In this document: positions 26,477 to 35,206 of the stretch, piece by piece
Layout: each line of letters begins with the position of its first letter
How positions within the stretch are numbered: position 1 is the first letter of the stretch
NCBI RefSeq assembly: GCF_042657065.1
Contig: NZ_JBHSNF010000001.1
Span: forward strand, 992,001 to 1,056,000
Length of the DNA stretch: 64,000 bases
DNA from: Rhodanobacter ginsengisoli
Lineage (GTDB): Bacteria > Pseudomonadota > Gammaproteobacteria > Xanthomonadales > Rhodanobacteraceae
Direction of reading: 5' to 3'
The notes under the pieces: generated by a model
The model's database searches: none
The model's input: only the letters and a program-made list of their open reading frames with translations
What the model was told of the DNA's origin: nothing
Position numbers and translations under genes: made by a program

Positions 26477-27241
26477 ATGCTGAAGATCGAAAACCTGCAC
26501 GCCCGCGTCGAGGGCAAGGAAATTCTCAAGGGGCTCAGCCTCACCGTCAACGCGGGCGAGGTGCACGCGATCATGGGCCCCAACGGCGCCGGCAAGTCCA
26601 CCCTGGGCAATGTGCTGTCCGGGCGTGAGGGCTACGAGGTCACCGCCGGCAGCGTGAGCTACAACGGCATCGACCTGCTGGCGCTGGAGCCGGAGGCGCG
26701 CGCCGCCGCCGGGGTGTTCCTGGCATTCCAGTACCCGGTGGAGATTCCCGGCGTCAACAACACCTACTTCCTGCGCGCGGCGGCGAATGCGCAGCGCAAG
26801 GCGCGTGGCGAGAAGGAGCTCGATTCCATGCAGTTCCTCAAGCTGGTGCGCGAGAAGCTGAAGGTGATGCAGATCTCCGACGAGCTGCTGCACCGGGCGG
26901 TCAACGAAGGGTTTTCCGGCGGCGAGAAGAAGCGCAACGAGATTTTCCAGATGGCCGTGCTGGAACCGCAGCTGGCGATTCTCGACGAGACCGACTCGGG
27001 CCTGGACATCGACGCGCTGAAGCAGGTGGCACAGGGCGTCAACATGCTGCGCTCGCCCGATCGCGCGTTCCTGATGATCACCCATTACCAGCGCCTGCTC
27101 GATTACGTGGTACCGGATTTCGTGCACGTGCTGGCCGACGGTCGCATCGTCGAAAGCGGCGACAAGTCGCTGGCGCTGAAGCTGGAGGAGCATGGCTACC
27201 GCGGCATCGGCGAGTCGCAGCCGGCCGGAGCACGCGCATGA
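26477..27241 (+). CDS. sufC: Fe-S assembly ATPase SufC
   Basis: Soluble ABC-type ATPase that drives conformational change of SufBD. There are 254 residues from the ATG at 26477; the upstream ATG at 26408 lies in repeat sequence. Walker A is MGPNGAGKST near 33-42, the SufC-specific signature is FSGGEKKRNEI, and Walker B is LAILDETDSGLD. It overlaps sufD by 4 nt. The REP-like pair just upstream could affect its expression relative to sufB. Confidence 0.97.
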   Translation: MLKIENLHARVEGKEILKGLSLTVNAGEVHAIMGPNGAGKSTLGNVLSGREGYEVTAGSVSYNGIDLLALEPEARAAAGVFLAFQYPVEIPGVNNTYFLRAAANAQRKARGEKELDSMQFLKLVREKLKVMQISDELLHRAVNEGFSGGEKKRNEIFQMAVLEPQLAILDETDSGLDIDALKQVAQGVNMLRSPDRAFLMITHYQRLLDYVVPDFVHVLADGRIVESGDKSLALKLEEHGYRGIGESQPAGARA

Positions 27242-28545
27242 GCCAGCCGGCATCGCTGCCGTTGATCGAGTCCCTGCTTGACACGCCGCTGCCGCCCAGC
27301 GGCATCGCCTGGCTGGATGCGGCGCGGCAGGAGAATCGTGATGCGTTCGCCGCCAGCGGCCTGCCCGATACGCGAGTGGAGGCCTGGAAATACACCGCGC
27401 TGCGCGCGCTTGGCCAGCGTCGTTTCGCCGCTGCCGACGCCGACGCGCTGACCCGCGCCGTCGACCCGGCGACGCTGGCTCTGCCCGGTGTCGACGGCGC
27501 GCGGCTGGTCTTCGTCAACGGCGTGTTCCGTGCCGATCTCTCGACACTCGACGCGCTGCCGGCGGGGCTCAGCCTGGCGCCTTTGTCGCTGGCGCTGCAG
27601 GGCGATGCGGAGCCGCTGCGTTTCGCCCTGTCGCGGCATTACCGCGAAGTGGGCGATGCCTTCGCGCGGATCAATGCGGCCCGTGCGGGTGACGGCGTGG
27701 TACTGCGTGTCGCCGCCGACGCGAAAATCGGCGAGCCGGTGCACCTGGTCTTCGTCGGCGCGGCTGCCGGAGCCGACCTGGCCTGGCATGCGCGCAATGT
27801 GATCGAGCTGGGCGAAGGTGCCGAGCTGAACCTGGTCGAGCAGCACCTCGCCAGCGGTGAACCGGTGCAGCTGGCGACCCTGGTCAGCGATATCGAATTG
27901 CGCCAGGGCGCGCGCCTGCATCACACCGTCGTGCAGAACGCCGGAACCGGCGCCAGCCTGATTCGTCGCAGCAGCCTGCGCCTGCATGCCGATGCGCAGG
28001 CGACCTCGCACCTGCTGGAACTGGGCGGCGCGCTGGTGCGTCACGACCTGCAGTCGGAGCTGATCGGCGATCATGCGCAATTCCACAGCCGCGGCGTGTT
28101 CATGCCGCACGGTCGCCAGCATATCGATACCCAGCTGGCGATCCTCCATCAGGCACTGAACACCACGTCGACCTCGACCTGGCGCGGCGTGGCCAGCGAC
28201 CGTGCGCGCGGCGTGTTCCGCGGGGCCATCCTGGTGGCGACCGGAGCCGACGGCAGCGATGCCAACCTCAGCAACAAGAATTTGTTGCTGTCGCCCAGTG
28301 CCGAGATCGATACCAAGCCCGAGCTGGAGATCCATGCCGACGAGGTGAAGGCCGCGCACGGCGCCACCGTCGGCCAGCTCGACGAGCGCGCCCTGTTCTA
28401 CCTGCGCTCGCGCGGCATTCCGCTGGGCGAGGCGCGCGCGCTGCTCACCGCGGCGTTCTGTCGTGCCGTGCTGGACGACCTGCCGAACGAACCGCTGCGC
28501 GAGCATCTCGCGTCCCTGCTGCTGGTCCATCTGCCCAGCACGTGA
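27238..28545 (+). CDS. sufD: Fe-S assembly subunit SufD
   Basis: Partner of SufB in the scaffold complex, 435 residues. The C-terminal half is a right-handed beta-helix with RGVFRGAILVATGADGSDA, LLLSPSAEIDTKPELEIHADEV and KAAHGATVGQLDERALFYLRSRGI, all diagnostic for SufB/D proteins; the His in the last region is the known cluster-related residue. The N-terminal helical region contains the EAWKYTALRAL motif. Translation is coupled to sufC. Confidence 0.96.
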   Translation: MSQPASLPLIESLLDTPLPPSGIAWLDAARQENRDAFAASGLPDTRVEAWKYTALRALGQRRFAAADADALTRAVDPATLALPGVDGARLVFVNGVFRADLSTLDALPAGLSLAPLSLALQGDAEPLRFALSRHYREVGDAFARINAARAGDGVVLRVAADAKIGEPVHLVFVGAAAGADLAWHARNVIELGEGAELNLVEQHLASGEPVQLATLVSDIELRQGARLHHTVVQNAGTGASLIRRSSLRLHADAQATSHLLELGGALVRHDLQSELIGDHAQFHSRGVFMPHGRQHIDTQLAILHQALNTTSTSTWRGVASDRARGVFRGAILVATGADGSDANLSNKNLLLSPSAEIDTKPELEIHADEVKAAHGATVGQLDERALFYLRSRGIPLGEARALLTAAFCRAVLDDLPNEPLREHLASLLLVHLPST

Positions 28546-28559
28546 TGGGTACCTTGATG

Positions 28560-28595
28560 CCCTCTCCCCGCCGGAGAGAGGGCAGGGGTGAGGGG
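28560..28595. repeat. short dispersed palindrome between sufD and sufS
   Basis: CCCTCTCCC-type left arm, short GCCGG loop and a GAGAGAGGG right arm, followed by CAGGGGTGAGGGG. This layout matches a palindrome often found between genes in high-GC proteobacteria. It lies in the 133-nt sufD-sufS gap, which has no gene. Confidence 0.55.
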
Positions 28596-28678
28596 CCACG
28601 CCCGAGCCGATCTCGATCGCAGCGTTCACAGGGATGGGACCACGCTCCCGTCGTACTCCATCGAAGCGAAATGAAACG

Positions 28679-29923
28679 ATGACCACACCAGCCACCACGC
28701 CCACCGTTTTCGATGTCCAGCGCATCCGCGCGGACTTCCCGCTGCTCGCGCGCAGCGTGCACGGCAAGCCGCTGGTGTATTTCGACAACGCCAACACCAG
28801 CCAGAAGCCGGTGACGGTGATCGAGGCGATGAATACCCACTACCGCGAGCACAACGCCAACGTGTCGCGCGCGGTGCATCAGCTGGGCGAGGAGGCCACG
28901 GCAGCCTACGAGGGTGCGCGCGACAAGCTGGCGCAGTTCATCAATGCCCCGTCGCGAAACGAACTGATCCTCACTTCCGGCACCACCCAGGCGATCAACC
29001 TGGTGGCCTACAGCTATGCGTTGCCGCGACTCGCGCCGGGCGACGCGATCCTCACCACGGTGATGGAACACCACGCCAACATCGTGCCGTGGCAGCTGGT
29101 CGCCCAGCGCAGCGGGGCCATGGTGAAGGCGGCGCCGATCAACCAGCGCGGCGAGCTGATCGTCGAGCAGTATCTGGCGATGCTGACGCCGGAGGTGAAG
29201 CTGGCCTGCGTCACCCACGTGTCCAACGTGCTGGGCACGGTGAACCCGGTGCGCGAGATTGCCAGGGAATGTCGCCGGCGCGGGATCCCGCTGCTGGTCG
29301 ACGGCTCGCAGGCGGTGCCGCACCGCCCGGTCGACGTGCAGGCGCTGGGCTGCGATTTCTATGCCTTCACCGGACACAAGATGCTGGCGCCCACCGGCAC
29401 CGGCGGGCTGTGGGCGAAGCGCGAACATCTGGAGGCGATGCCGCCGTTCTTCGGCGGCGGCGAGATGATCCGCGAAGTGCGTTTCGACGGCACCACGTTT
29501 GCCGCGCCGCCGCACAAGTTCGAAGCCGGCACGCCGAACATCGCCGGGTTCGTGGGGCTGGCCGCCGCCATCGACTACTACCATTCGGTGGGCTTCGAGG
29601 CGATCCACGTGCACGAGCAGCAGTTGCTGGCCTATGCCACCGAGCGCCTGCGCGACGTGCCCGGCCTGCGCATCTTCGGCGAGGCGGCGGAGAAGGAGCC
29701 GGTGATCTCATTCCTGATCGAAGGTGCCCAGGCCACCGACATGGCCACCCTGCTCGATCTGCAGGGGATCGCCGTCCGCTCGGGTCATCACTGCGCGCAT
29801 CCGCTGATGCAGTTCTACGGCGTGCCCGCCACGCTGCGTGCCTCGCTGGCGTTCTACAACACGCGCGAGGAGATCGACCATTTCGTCACCGCCCTGCTCA
29901 AGGTGCGCAAGCTGCTGATGTGA
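28679..29923 (+). CDS. sufS: class II cysteine desulfurase SufS
   Basis: PLP enzyme that removes sulfur from L-cysteine and supplies it to the SUF scaffold. There are 414 residues from the ATG at 28679. The PLP lysine is in FTGHKMLAPTGTGGLW, and the persulfide-forming residue is Cys372 in RSGHHCAHPLMQFYG, the class II arrangement. The N-terminal segment YFDNANTSQKP differs slightly from the usual LDNAATSQKP. SufE or another sulfur acceptor is not encoded in the window. Confidence 0.96.
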   Translation: MTTPATTPTVFDVQRIRADFPLLARSVHGKPLVYFDNANTSQKPVTVIEAMNTHYREHNANVSRAVHQLGEEATAAYEGARDKLAQFINAPSRNELILTSGTTQAINLVAYSYALPRLAPGDAILTTVMEHHANIVPWQLVAQRSGAMVKAAPINQRGELIVEQYLAMLTPEVKLACVTHVSNVLGTVNPVREIARECRRRGIPLLVDGSQAVPHRPVDVQALGCDFYAFTGHKMLAPTGTGGLWAKREHLEAMPPFFGGGEMIREVRFDGTTFAAPPHKFEAGTPNIAGFVGLAAAIDYYHSVGFEAIHVHEQQLLAYATERLRDVPGLRIFGEAAEKEPVISFLIEGAQATDMATLLDLQGIAVRSGHHCAHPLMQFYGVPATLRASLAFYNTREEIDHFVTALLKVRKLLM

Positions 29924-30003
29924 GCGCGTCCGACGAACGCATGGCCCCGTCATCGCCGGCGGGGCATTATCCTGCCCATCCCTCCCAACGACGACTGGTC
30001 TTC

Positions 30004-30918
30004 ATGTTCGCCAAGCTCCCCGGCCTGATCCGTATACCGCTTGCGATGCTGCTGCTCGGCGTCAACATCGTGTTGCACGTGCTGCTGCTGTTCGTCTTTA
30101 CCCTGGTCAAGGTGATCGTGCCTTTCCGCCCGATCCGACAGGCCTGTTCGCGCGTGCTGGTGGTCATCGCGGAAAGCTGGATCGGGGTCAACAACCACCT
30201 GTTCGACGGCTTCACCCGCATCCGCTGGCAGGTGGAAGGGCTGTCCGGCCTGCGTCGCGACGGCAATTACCTGGTGCTGTGCAATCACCAGAGCTGGGTG
30301 GACATCCCGGTGCTGCAGAAAGTGTTCAACCGGCGCATCCCGTTCCTGCGCTTCTTCCTCAAGCAGCAGCTGATCTGGGTGCCGTTGCTGGGGCCTGCGT
30401 GGTGGGCACTGGATTTCCCGTTCATGAAGCGCTACTCGAGGGAAACCCTGGTGCGCCACCCGGAACTGCAGGGCAAGGATCGCGAGGCGACCCGGCGCGC
30501 CTGCGAGAAGTTCCGGCACATGCCGGTGTCGGTGATGAATTTCGTCGAGGGCACCCGCTTCACCCCGGCCAAGCACAAGGCGCAGTCCTCGCCATACCGC
30601 TACCTGTTGCGGCCCAAGGCCGGTGGCCTGGCGTTCGTGCTCGATGCCATGGGCGAGGCGTTGCACGCGATCGTGGACGTCACCATCGTCTACCCGGAAG
30701 GTCCGTGCACGCTGATGGACCTGATCGCCGGCCGCGTGCACGACATCCGCGTGCATGTGCGCGAGCGTCCGATCGAGGCCACGCTGATCGGCAGTTACGA
30801 CGAGGACGCGGCGTTTCGCGGGCGGGTCAAGTCCTGGGTGAATACCTTGTGGAGCGAGAAGGACGCCCAGGCGGCACGCATGCAGATGGCGGCGAAGGCC
30901 GCACCGACGGGAGAGTGA
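30004..30918 (+). CDS. membrane-anchored acyltransferase, PlsC/YihG-like
   Basis: 304-residue member of the lysophosphatidic acid acyltransferase superfamily. One or two N-terminal hydrophobic helices (about 10-45) anchor it in the inner membrane. The catalytic box is CNHQSWVD (HX4D) near residue 97, and the second motif is FVEGTRFTPAKH near 180. YihG-type relatives place acyl chains, often polyunsaturated or specific ones, at sn-2. The ATG at 30004 is used; longer frames overlap sufS out of frame. It follows sufS by 80 nt and is followed by the next gene after 1 nt. Confidence 0.88.
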   Translation: MFAKLPGLIRIPLAMLLLGVNIVLHVLLLFVFTLVKVIVPFRPIRQACSRVLVVIAESWIGVNNHLFDGFTRIRWQVEGLSGLRRDGNYLVLCNHQSWVDIPVLQKVFNRRIPFLRFFLKQQLIWVPLLGPAWWALDFPFMKRYSRETLVRHPELQGKDREATRRACEKFRHMPVSVMNFVEGTRFTPAKHKAQSSPYRYLLRPKAGGLAFVLDAMGEALHAIVDVTIVYPEGPCTLMDLIAGRVHDIRVHVRERPIEATLIGSYDEDAAFRGRVKSWVNTLWSEKDAQAARMQMAAKAAPTGE

Positions 30919-30919
30919 G

Positions 30920-31855
30920 ATGCGCATCCTGATGCTTGGTGCCGGCGCCACCGGCGGTTACTTCGGCGGCCGGTTGTTGCAGCACGGTCGCGACGTGACG
31001 TTCCTGGTGCGGGCGCGGCGCGCGGCCGAACTGGCGCGCAACGGCCTGGTGATCCGCAGCCCCGCCGGCGACGCGGACCTGCCGCCGCCGCCCACCGTGC
31101 TGGCGGCGGATCTGCAGGCACCGTACGACCTGATCGTGCTCAGCTGCAAGGCCTACGGACTGCAGCAGGCGATGGCCGACATCGCCCCGGCGGTGGGCCC
31201 CCAAACGGTCATCCTGCCGCTGCTGAACGGCATGCAGCAGCTTGATCTGCTGGATCAGCGCTTCGGCGCCGGGCACGTGCTTGGGGGCCTGTGCTTCATC
31301 GCCGCCACGCTCGACGGGCAAGGCGTGGTACGGCATCTGAACGACGCGCACGGCATGACCTTCGGCGAACGCGATGGCAGCACCTCCGAGCGCATGCGGC
31401 AGATCAGCGCGATCCTGCAGGGTGCCGGTTTCGATGCCCGGCCCAGCCAGGCGATCCTGCAGGACATGTGGGACAAATGGGTATTCCTGGCATCACTGGC
31501 CGGCATCACCTGCCTGCTGCGCGGCTCGATCGGCGAGATCGTCGCCGCGCCCGGCGGACGCGCGGCGGTACTCCGCCTGCTGGAGGAATGTCGGGCGGTG
31601 GCGGCGCACGCCGGTCACGCCCCCGGCGAAAGCACCCTGCAACGCGCCCGCGGCATGCTGACCGGGAGCGGCTCGACCCTCACCGCGTCGATGTTGCGCG
31701 ATCTGCAGCAGGGGTATCCGATCGAGGCCGATCATGTGATCGGCGACATGCTGGCGCGCGCGGAGCGGCAGCATGCGGCGGACTCGCTGCTGTCGGTCGT
31801 CTACGCCCACCTGAAAGTCTACGAGGCCGGCCGGCTGCGGTCGCCGCAGCCGTGA
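30920..31855 (+). CDS. 2-dehydropantoate 2-reductase family protein
   Basis: NADPH-dependent ketopantoate reductase-like enzyme, 311 residues, starting 1 nt after the acyltransferase stop. A Rossmann start GAGATGGYFGG is at 7-17. The family lysine is likely in the LSCKAYGL segment, and the substrate-domain lysine is in DMWDKWVFLASLAG. The C-terminal segment TASMLRDLQQGYPIEADHVIGDML fits PanE. Function in pantothenate (CoA) synthesis is plausible, but many paralogues act on other 2-oxo acids. Confidence 0.83.
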   Translation: MRILMLGAGATGGYFGGRLLQHGRDVTFLVRARRAAELARNGLVIRSPAGDADLPPPPTVLAADLQAPYDLIVLSCKAYGLQQAMADIAPAVGPQTVILPLLNGMQQLDLLDQRFGAGHVLGGLCFIAATLDGQGVVRHLNDAHGMTFGERDGSTSERMRQISAILQGAGFDARPSQAILQDMWDKWVFLASLAGITCLLRGSIGEIVAAPGGRAAVLRLLEECRAVAAHAGHAPGESTLQRARGMLTGSGSTLTASMLRDLQQGYPIEADHVIGDMLARAERQHAADSLLSVVYAHLKVYEAGRLRSPQP

Positions 31856-31924
31856 TGCGGAATGATTGGCGCGGATCTGCGGCAGATCATGGTGAGCAGG
31901 CCTGAGCGGCATTATCATTTGACG

Positions 31925-32473
31925 ATGACTGCACCGACCCCTCCCGCATTCCGCCCGGCGAGCTCCGCCGATATCGCCGCGATCGTGGCACTGGTCGAAT
32001 CCGCCTACCGCGGCGAGTCCGGCCTGCGTGGCTGGACCACCGAGTCGCACCTGCTCGACGGTCAGCGCACCGATGCGGCCGATGTCGGCGCCCTGATCGG
32101 CCGTCCCGACTGCCTGGTGCTGCTGGCCGAGCAGGACGGCCAGCTCAGGGCCAGCTGCCATATCGAGCGGCAGGGCGAGACGGGCTACTTCGGCATGTTC
32201 GCGGTCGACCCGAGCGGGCAGGGCAGCGGCCTGGGCAAGCAGGTCCTGGCCGAAGCGGAACGTGTCGCCCGCGAGGAATGGCATTGCCGTTCGATGCGCA
32301 TGACGGTGATCGAGCAGCGCGCGGAGCTGATCGCCTGGTACGAGCGCCGCGGCTACCGGCGCACCGGCGAGTACCAGCCGTTTCCCTACGGCGACGAGCG
32401 CTTCGGCATTCCCCGTCGCGACGATCTTCGCTTCGAAGTGCTGCTGAAGGAGTTCGGCGGAGCGGTGGCATGA
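31925..32473 (+). CDS. GNAT family N-acetyltransferase
   Basis: 182-residue acetyltransferase from the ATG at 31925. It has the GNAT motif A pattern with FGMFAVDPSGQGSGLGKQVLAEAE (Q/R-x-x-G-x-G/A) and the C-terminal WYERRGYRRTGEYQPFP. The acceptor is unknown. It overlaps the Rieske gene by 4 nt. A GNAT followed by this small ferredoxin is a frequent tail of the suf operon in Xanthomonadales, which is why I keep it with that locus. Confidence 0.88.
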   Translation: MTAPTPPAFRPASSADIAAIVALVESAYRGESGLRGWTTESHLLDGQRTDAADVGALIGRPDCLVLLAEQDGQLRASCHIERQGETGYFGMFAVDPSGQGSGLGKQVLAEAERVAREEWHCRSMRMTVIEQRAELIAWYERRGYRRTGEYQPFPYGDERFGIPRRDDLRFEVLLKEFGGAVA

Positions 32474-32784
32474 ACGGCTGGGTCCGGGTCGGCACGCGCA
32501 GCGAGTTCCTGCCCGGCGAATACAAGCTGGTGTGGGACGGCGACACGCCGATCGCGGTGTACAACATCGACGGCGCGCTGTACGCGGTCGAGGACACCTG
32601 CACCCACGACGGTGGCGACCTGGCCGGTGGCGAGGTCTTCGGTTTCGAGGTGGAATGCCCGCGCCATGGCGCGCGCTTCGACCTGCGCACGGGCGCGGTG
32701 ACGAAGCCGCCGGCTTACGAGCCGATCGCCAGTTTTCCGGTGCGGGAGGAGGAGGGGGTTATCTGGACGCGGGATGATCGGTGA
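32470..32784 (+). CDS. Rieske [2Fe-2S] ferredoxin, non-haem iron oxygenase type
   Basis: 104-residue soluble Rieske protein. The cluster ligands are Cys44-His46 (DTCTHDGG) and Cys63-His66 (ECPRHGARFD). These proteins carry electrons for dioxygenases, but no oxygenase is nearby. Its position at the end of a SUF operon suggests a role as a target, carrier or electron donor linked to Fe-S assembly. The ATG at 32470 overlaps the GNAT stop. Confidence 0.9.
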   Translation: MNGWVRVGTRSEFLPGEYKLVWDGDTPIAVYNIDGALYAVEDTCTHDGGDLAGGEVFGFEVECPRHGARFDLRTGAVTKPPAYEPIASFPVREEEGVIWTRDDR

Positions 32785-33097
32785 GGGGTGTTGTGTTGTT
32801 GCGTCGGCGCACACACGGCTATCTTGAGACCTCTTCAGCGCCATTTTCGCGATAACTCCGGAACCGTTTCGATCTCATCGGTAGGAGCGCACCTCGTGTG
32901 CGGTGCTCGTTGCGTTCGGCTTCAAGAATGATCGCGCACAAGGGTGCGCTCTTGTCATTTTTCCGGTTGATCGAAGTTGCTTGAATCAAGAGCTTTACGC
33001 CGGATCTCTAAAATGGGTCGGAAGCTAACACCATGTGATGAGCCTGCCACACGTCTCTTCAACAAGGACGGATGCCGACTTATCGGCGCGGATGAGC
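32785..33097. other. intergenic stretch with inverted REP-like units
   Basis: No credible gene. Two GTAGGAGCGCACC-type palindromic units lie inverted at 32881-32904 and 32931-32953, the same family as those between sufB and sufC. From about 32960 the base composition drops well below that of the neighbours, and a 15-bp sequence at 33011 recurs at 34226. Confidence 0.65.
33011..33025 (+). repeat. left copy of a 15-bp direct repeat
   Basis: AAATGGGTCGGAAGC, identical to 34226-34240 and in the same orientation. The pair encloses 1.2 kb of lower-GC DNA with two membrane-protein genes. It may mark the ends of an inserted segment or be part of a dispersed intergenic repeat. Confidence 0.6.
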
Positions 33098-33325
33098 CTA
33101 GTCGAAACCCGAGCCTAAGGCGAACAAAAACAAGGACACGGCAAGCAGACCGAGCAAAACCAGCCACTCACGAGCATTGAAATCATTGAAAGGGAATGCA
33201 AATGGTTTGAACCCTGACCACCATGGCTTGCCAACCCGTCGATAGTGAGTCGCAACGAGAATATTTCCACCGATGAGCCACGAGGCGAACCCAAGACCGA
33301 AGATGACTACTTGAAGTGATGTCAT
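33098..33325 (-). CDS. small hypothetical membrane protein
   Basis: 75 residues from an ATG at 33325; an upstream in-frame ATG at 33364 is possible. Not recognised. There are two hydrophobic helices (about 4-24 and 53-70) separated by a loop with HYRRVGKPWWSGFKPFAFPFNDFNAREW. The WW and the aromatic-rich loop suggest a membrane-interface protein. No strong ribosome binding site is visible. A second minus-strand frame (33183-33428) overlaps it and is less protein-like. Base composition is lower in GC than the surroundings, consistent with acquired DNA. Confidence 0.45.
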   Translation of the reverse strand: MTSLQVVIFGLGFASWLIGGNILVATHYRRVGKPWWSGFKPFAFPFNDFNAREWLVLLGLLAVSLFLFALGSGFD

Positions 33326-33458
33326 GCACAAATCCCATCTGCATCCACGCAGATGCCAGCTCATAGTCTATTGGTCCAGCGTCCCCTTTGGGTCGGTCTT
33401 TGCCCTCCGCAGCTTGCGTAGTCGTCATCGCACCTGTAAGGGCTGTGATCGGCCAAGG

Positions 33459-34058
33459 CTAGCCATCGGTGGACGCAACCATACGTTCAATTTGGCGGCG
33501 CATCCGCCGCTTGGCGATGTACAGGATGCTTACTACCATCAACCAGGCAATCCCCAAGCCACTTATGAGGAATTTCTCCAAGGCCCAGCCTGCCAAGAGC
33601 GGGTTCGCTGCACCCTCCAGGAAAGCATCAACGACATAGCCATAGGCAACGTCCGCGAGATCCCACCCAAGCAGACTGCACGGGTGTGCCTGCGCTTCGT
33701 TGACTGAGCATCCCATCAGGGACACGAATCCCAGCATTAGGTAGTTGCCGATCACCGGAATCGCCGAGAGCAGGAAGAACCAACAGACCGGGAAAAAAAG
33801 GCTGTTGAAGGCAAGACCGACCTTCTTCAACCTGAAGCGCTGGGCGTTCACGGCTTGATCTATACGGTGGCGCCCCTCCCGCGCATCTTCGGTGTGATTC
33901 AACCGGTCCGATGTGAATCCCCGCCCCTCCAGCACGGACAACAAGGCCGAAAGTGCGTCGGGAACCAGACCGCCTCGCCGGTAACGTTCCAGCAGCAGCC
34001 TTGTGTCCATCGCGTCGAACTGTTCCTGAAGACTGCGAGGCTCTTTACGCATAGTCAT
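33459..34058 (-). CDS. hypothetical membrane protein with N-terminal short helical domain
   Basis: 199 residues, function unknown. Residues 15-50 (DTRLLLERYRRGGLVPDALSALLSVLEGRG) match the pattern 'LLxR...GxLxxEAxxALxxxLxxRG' found at the N-terminus of many uncharacterised bacterial membrane proteins. Three hydrophobic segments follow: about 84-101, 103-118 and 166-186, ending in a basic tail AKRRMRRQ. It lies in a low-GC patch with the preceding small membrane gene, both on the minus strand. Start ATG 34058; ATG 34052 is equally possible. Confidence 0.65.
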   Translation of the reverse strand: MTMRKEPRSLQEQFDAMDTRLLLERYRRGGLVPDALSALLSVLEGRGFTSDRLNHTEDAREGRHRIDQAVNAQRFRLKKVGLAFNSLFFPVCWFFLLSAIPVIGNYLMLGFVSLMGCSVNEAQAHPCSLLGWDLADVAYGYVVDAFLEGAANPLLAGWALEKFLISGLGIAWLMVVSILYIAKRRMRRQIERMVASTDG

Positions 34059-34225
34059 TTTTGCCTGGGCTGCGCTGCATCACCATAACAGCGGTTATCG
34101 AATACCCGCAAAGACTGTCGCCAGCCTGTCTGTGGAGCATTGGGACCGAAGGGTGGCAACCGGCCAACAAGAGATGGGCAACCACCTAAGTTGCCTGCCG
34201 CGAAGCGGCCGTTCGCGGACGGCAG

Positions 34226-34240
34226 AAATGGGTCGGAAGC
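34226..34240 (+). repeat. right copy of a 15-bp direct repeat, next to an inverted repeat
   Basis: Identical to 33011-33025. Just upstream, 34192-34204 and 34212-34224 form an imperfect inverted repeat (11 of 13 matches) around GCGGCC. The combination looks like a recombination or insertion boundary, though this is inference. Confidence 0.55.
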
Positions 34241-34280
34241 CGTTATTGCCAGGCAACGACGTCGTTCCCGACTCTCCTCC

Positions 34281-35081
34281 TCAGCGGTGATAGATGAAGG
34301 CGAGTGACTCGCTCCATTGGGAGGGGGAGCCGAACTGTTTTACCAGCGGGCTGTTGCCGGCGGCGCCGAGCAGGCGTCCGTAGGCCAGGGAGAGGGCGAA
34401 GCCGGTGTGTTTGCCGGTTGGCAGGAACAGGTCGTATTCGAGCGCGGCGAGCTGGCTGCCGGCGCCGGGTTGCCATGCGGGTACGTCCAGCGCGCCGGCC
34501 TGGGCGGGGCTGATGCCGAAGAAGCGGTTCATCGCGGCGCCGTTCATCGCCTGCCAGCTCAGCTGCAGCGAATGCTGCAACGGCCGGATCGAGGGCAGGT
34601 CCCATTCGGCGTAGAGCTTGAGGTAGGCGCCGGCCCCGTTGATGTCGTGGCTGAGGTTGCCGCCCAGATCGAGCCGGCGGGTGAGTTGCCACTCCAGATA
34701 GCCGCCCAGATTGATCCGCGGCGGCAATGCGGCGATCTTGCCGGCCAGCGTGCCGAGGTCGTCACGTTGGCGGCCCCACTGGTAGTTGCCATAGACGCCG
34801 CCGTGCAGGACGCCACCCTGGATCAGGTCGACCTGCAGGCCGTCCAGGGTGGAGAGGCTGCCGTGTCCGGGCAGTTCGATGTCCACGTACGGGAAGGGCT
34901 CGCTGCGCTGATCGCCCGCACCGGACCAGCTGGGCAGACGCTGCATGCCGGCACCGATCGCCAGTATGGGAGACCCGCCGGTACCGGCCATGCCGGTGAT
35001 CGGCCACAGCAGGCATGCCATGAGCAGCAGGCGTGGGTGGGGCAGGGTGAGGTATCGCGCTTGGATCATGGGCAGCAGCAT
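34281..35081 (-). CDS. MipA/OmpV family outer membrane protein
   Basis: Beta-barrel protein of 266 residues. A signal peptide with core LLLMACLLWPITGMA ends near residue 33. The family pattern is visible: FPYVDIELPGHGSLSTLDGL early, alternating hydrophobic strands, then MNRFFGISPAQA (the conserved FFGIS region) and a final strand SESLAFIYHR ending in an aromatic-basic pair. MipA scaffolds peptidoglycan enzymes in E. coli, while OmpV-like proteins are adhesins or porins elsewhere; the role here is open. ATG 35081 is used; a downstream ATG in the same signal peptide is possible. Confidence 0.82.
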   Translation of the reverse strand: MLLPMIQARYLTLPHPRLLLMACLLWPITGMAGTGGSPILAIGAGMQRLPSWSGAGDQRSEPFPYVDIELPGHGSLSTLDGLQVDLIQGGVLHGGVYGNYQWGRQRDDLGTLAGKIAALPPRINLGGYLEWQLTRRLDLGGNLSHDINGAGAYLKLYAEWDLPSIRPLQHSLQLSWQAMNGAAMNRFFGISPAQAGALDVPAWQPGAGSQLAALEYDLFLPTGKHTGFALSLAYGRLLGAAGNSPLVKQFGSPSQWSESLAFIYHR

Positions 35082-35206
35082 AGGTGTTGTCGGTGTGACG
35101 CGGTGGGCCGAAAGATGTTTCGCTCAGCCGCCGTTCGGCGAAGGGAAAGGGCGCCGAAAGACAGGCTTTCTAACCTGCAAGCCATTGTCACTTGAGTGAA
35201 CTGTCG

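Noticed and set aside
33183..33428. 81-codon minus-strand frame overlapping the small membrane protein
   Set aside because: No domain or clear start signal; the overlapping frame with two membrane helices is more protein-like.
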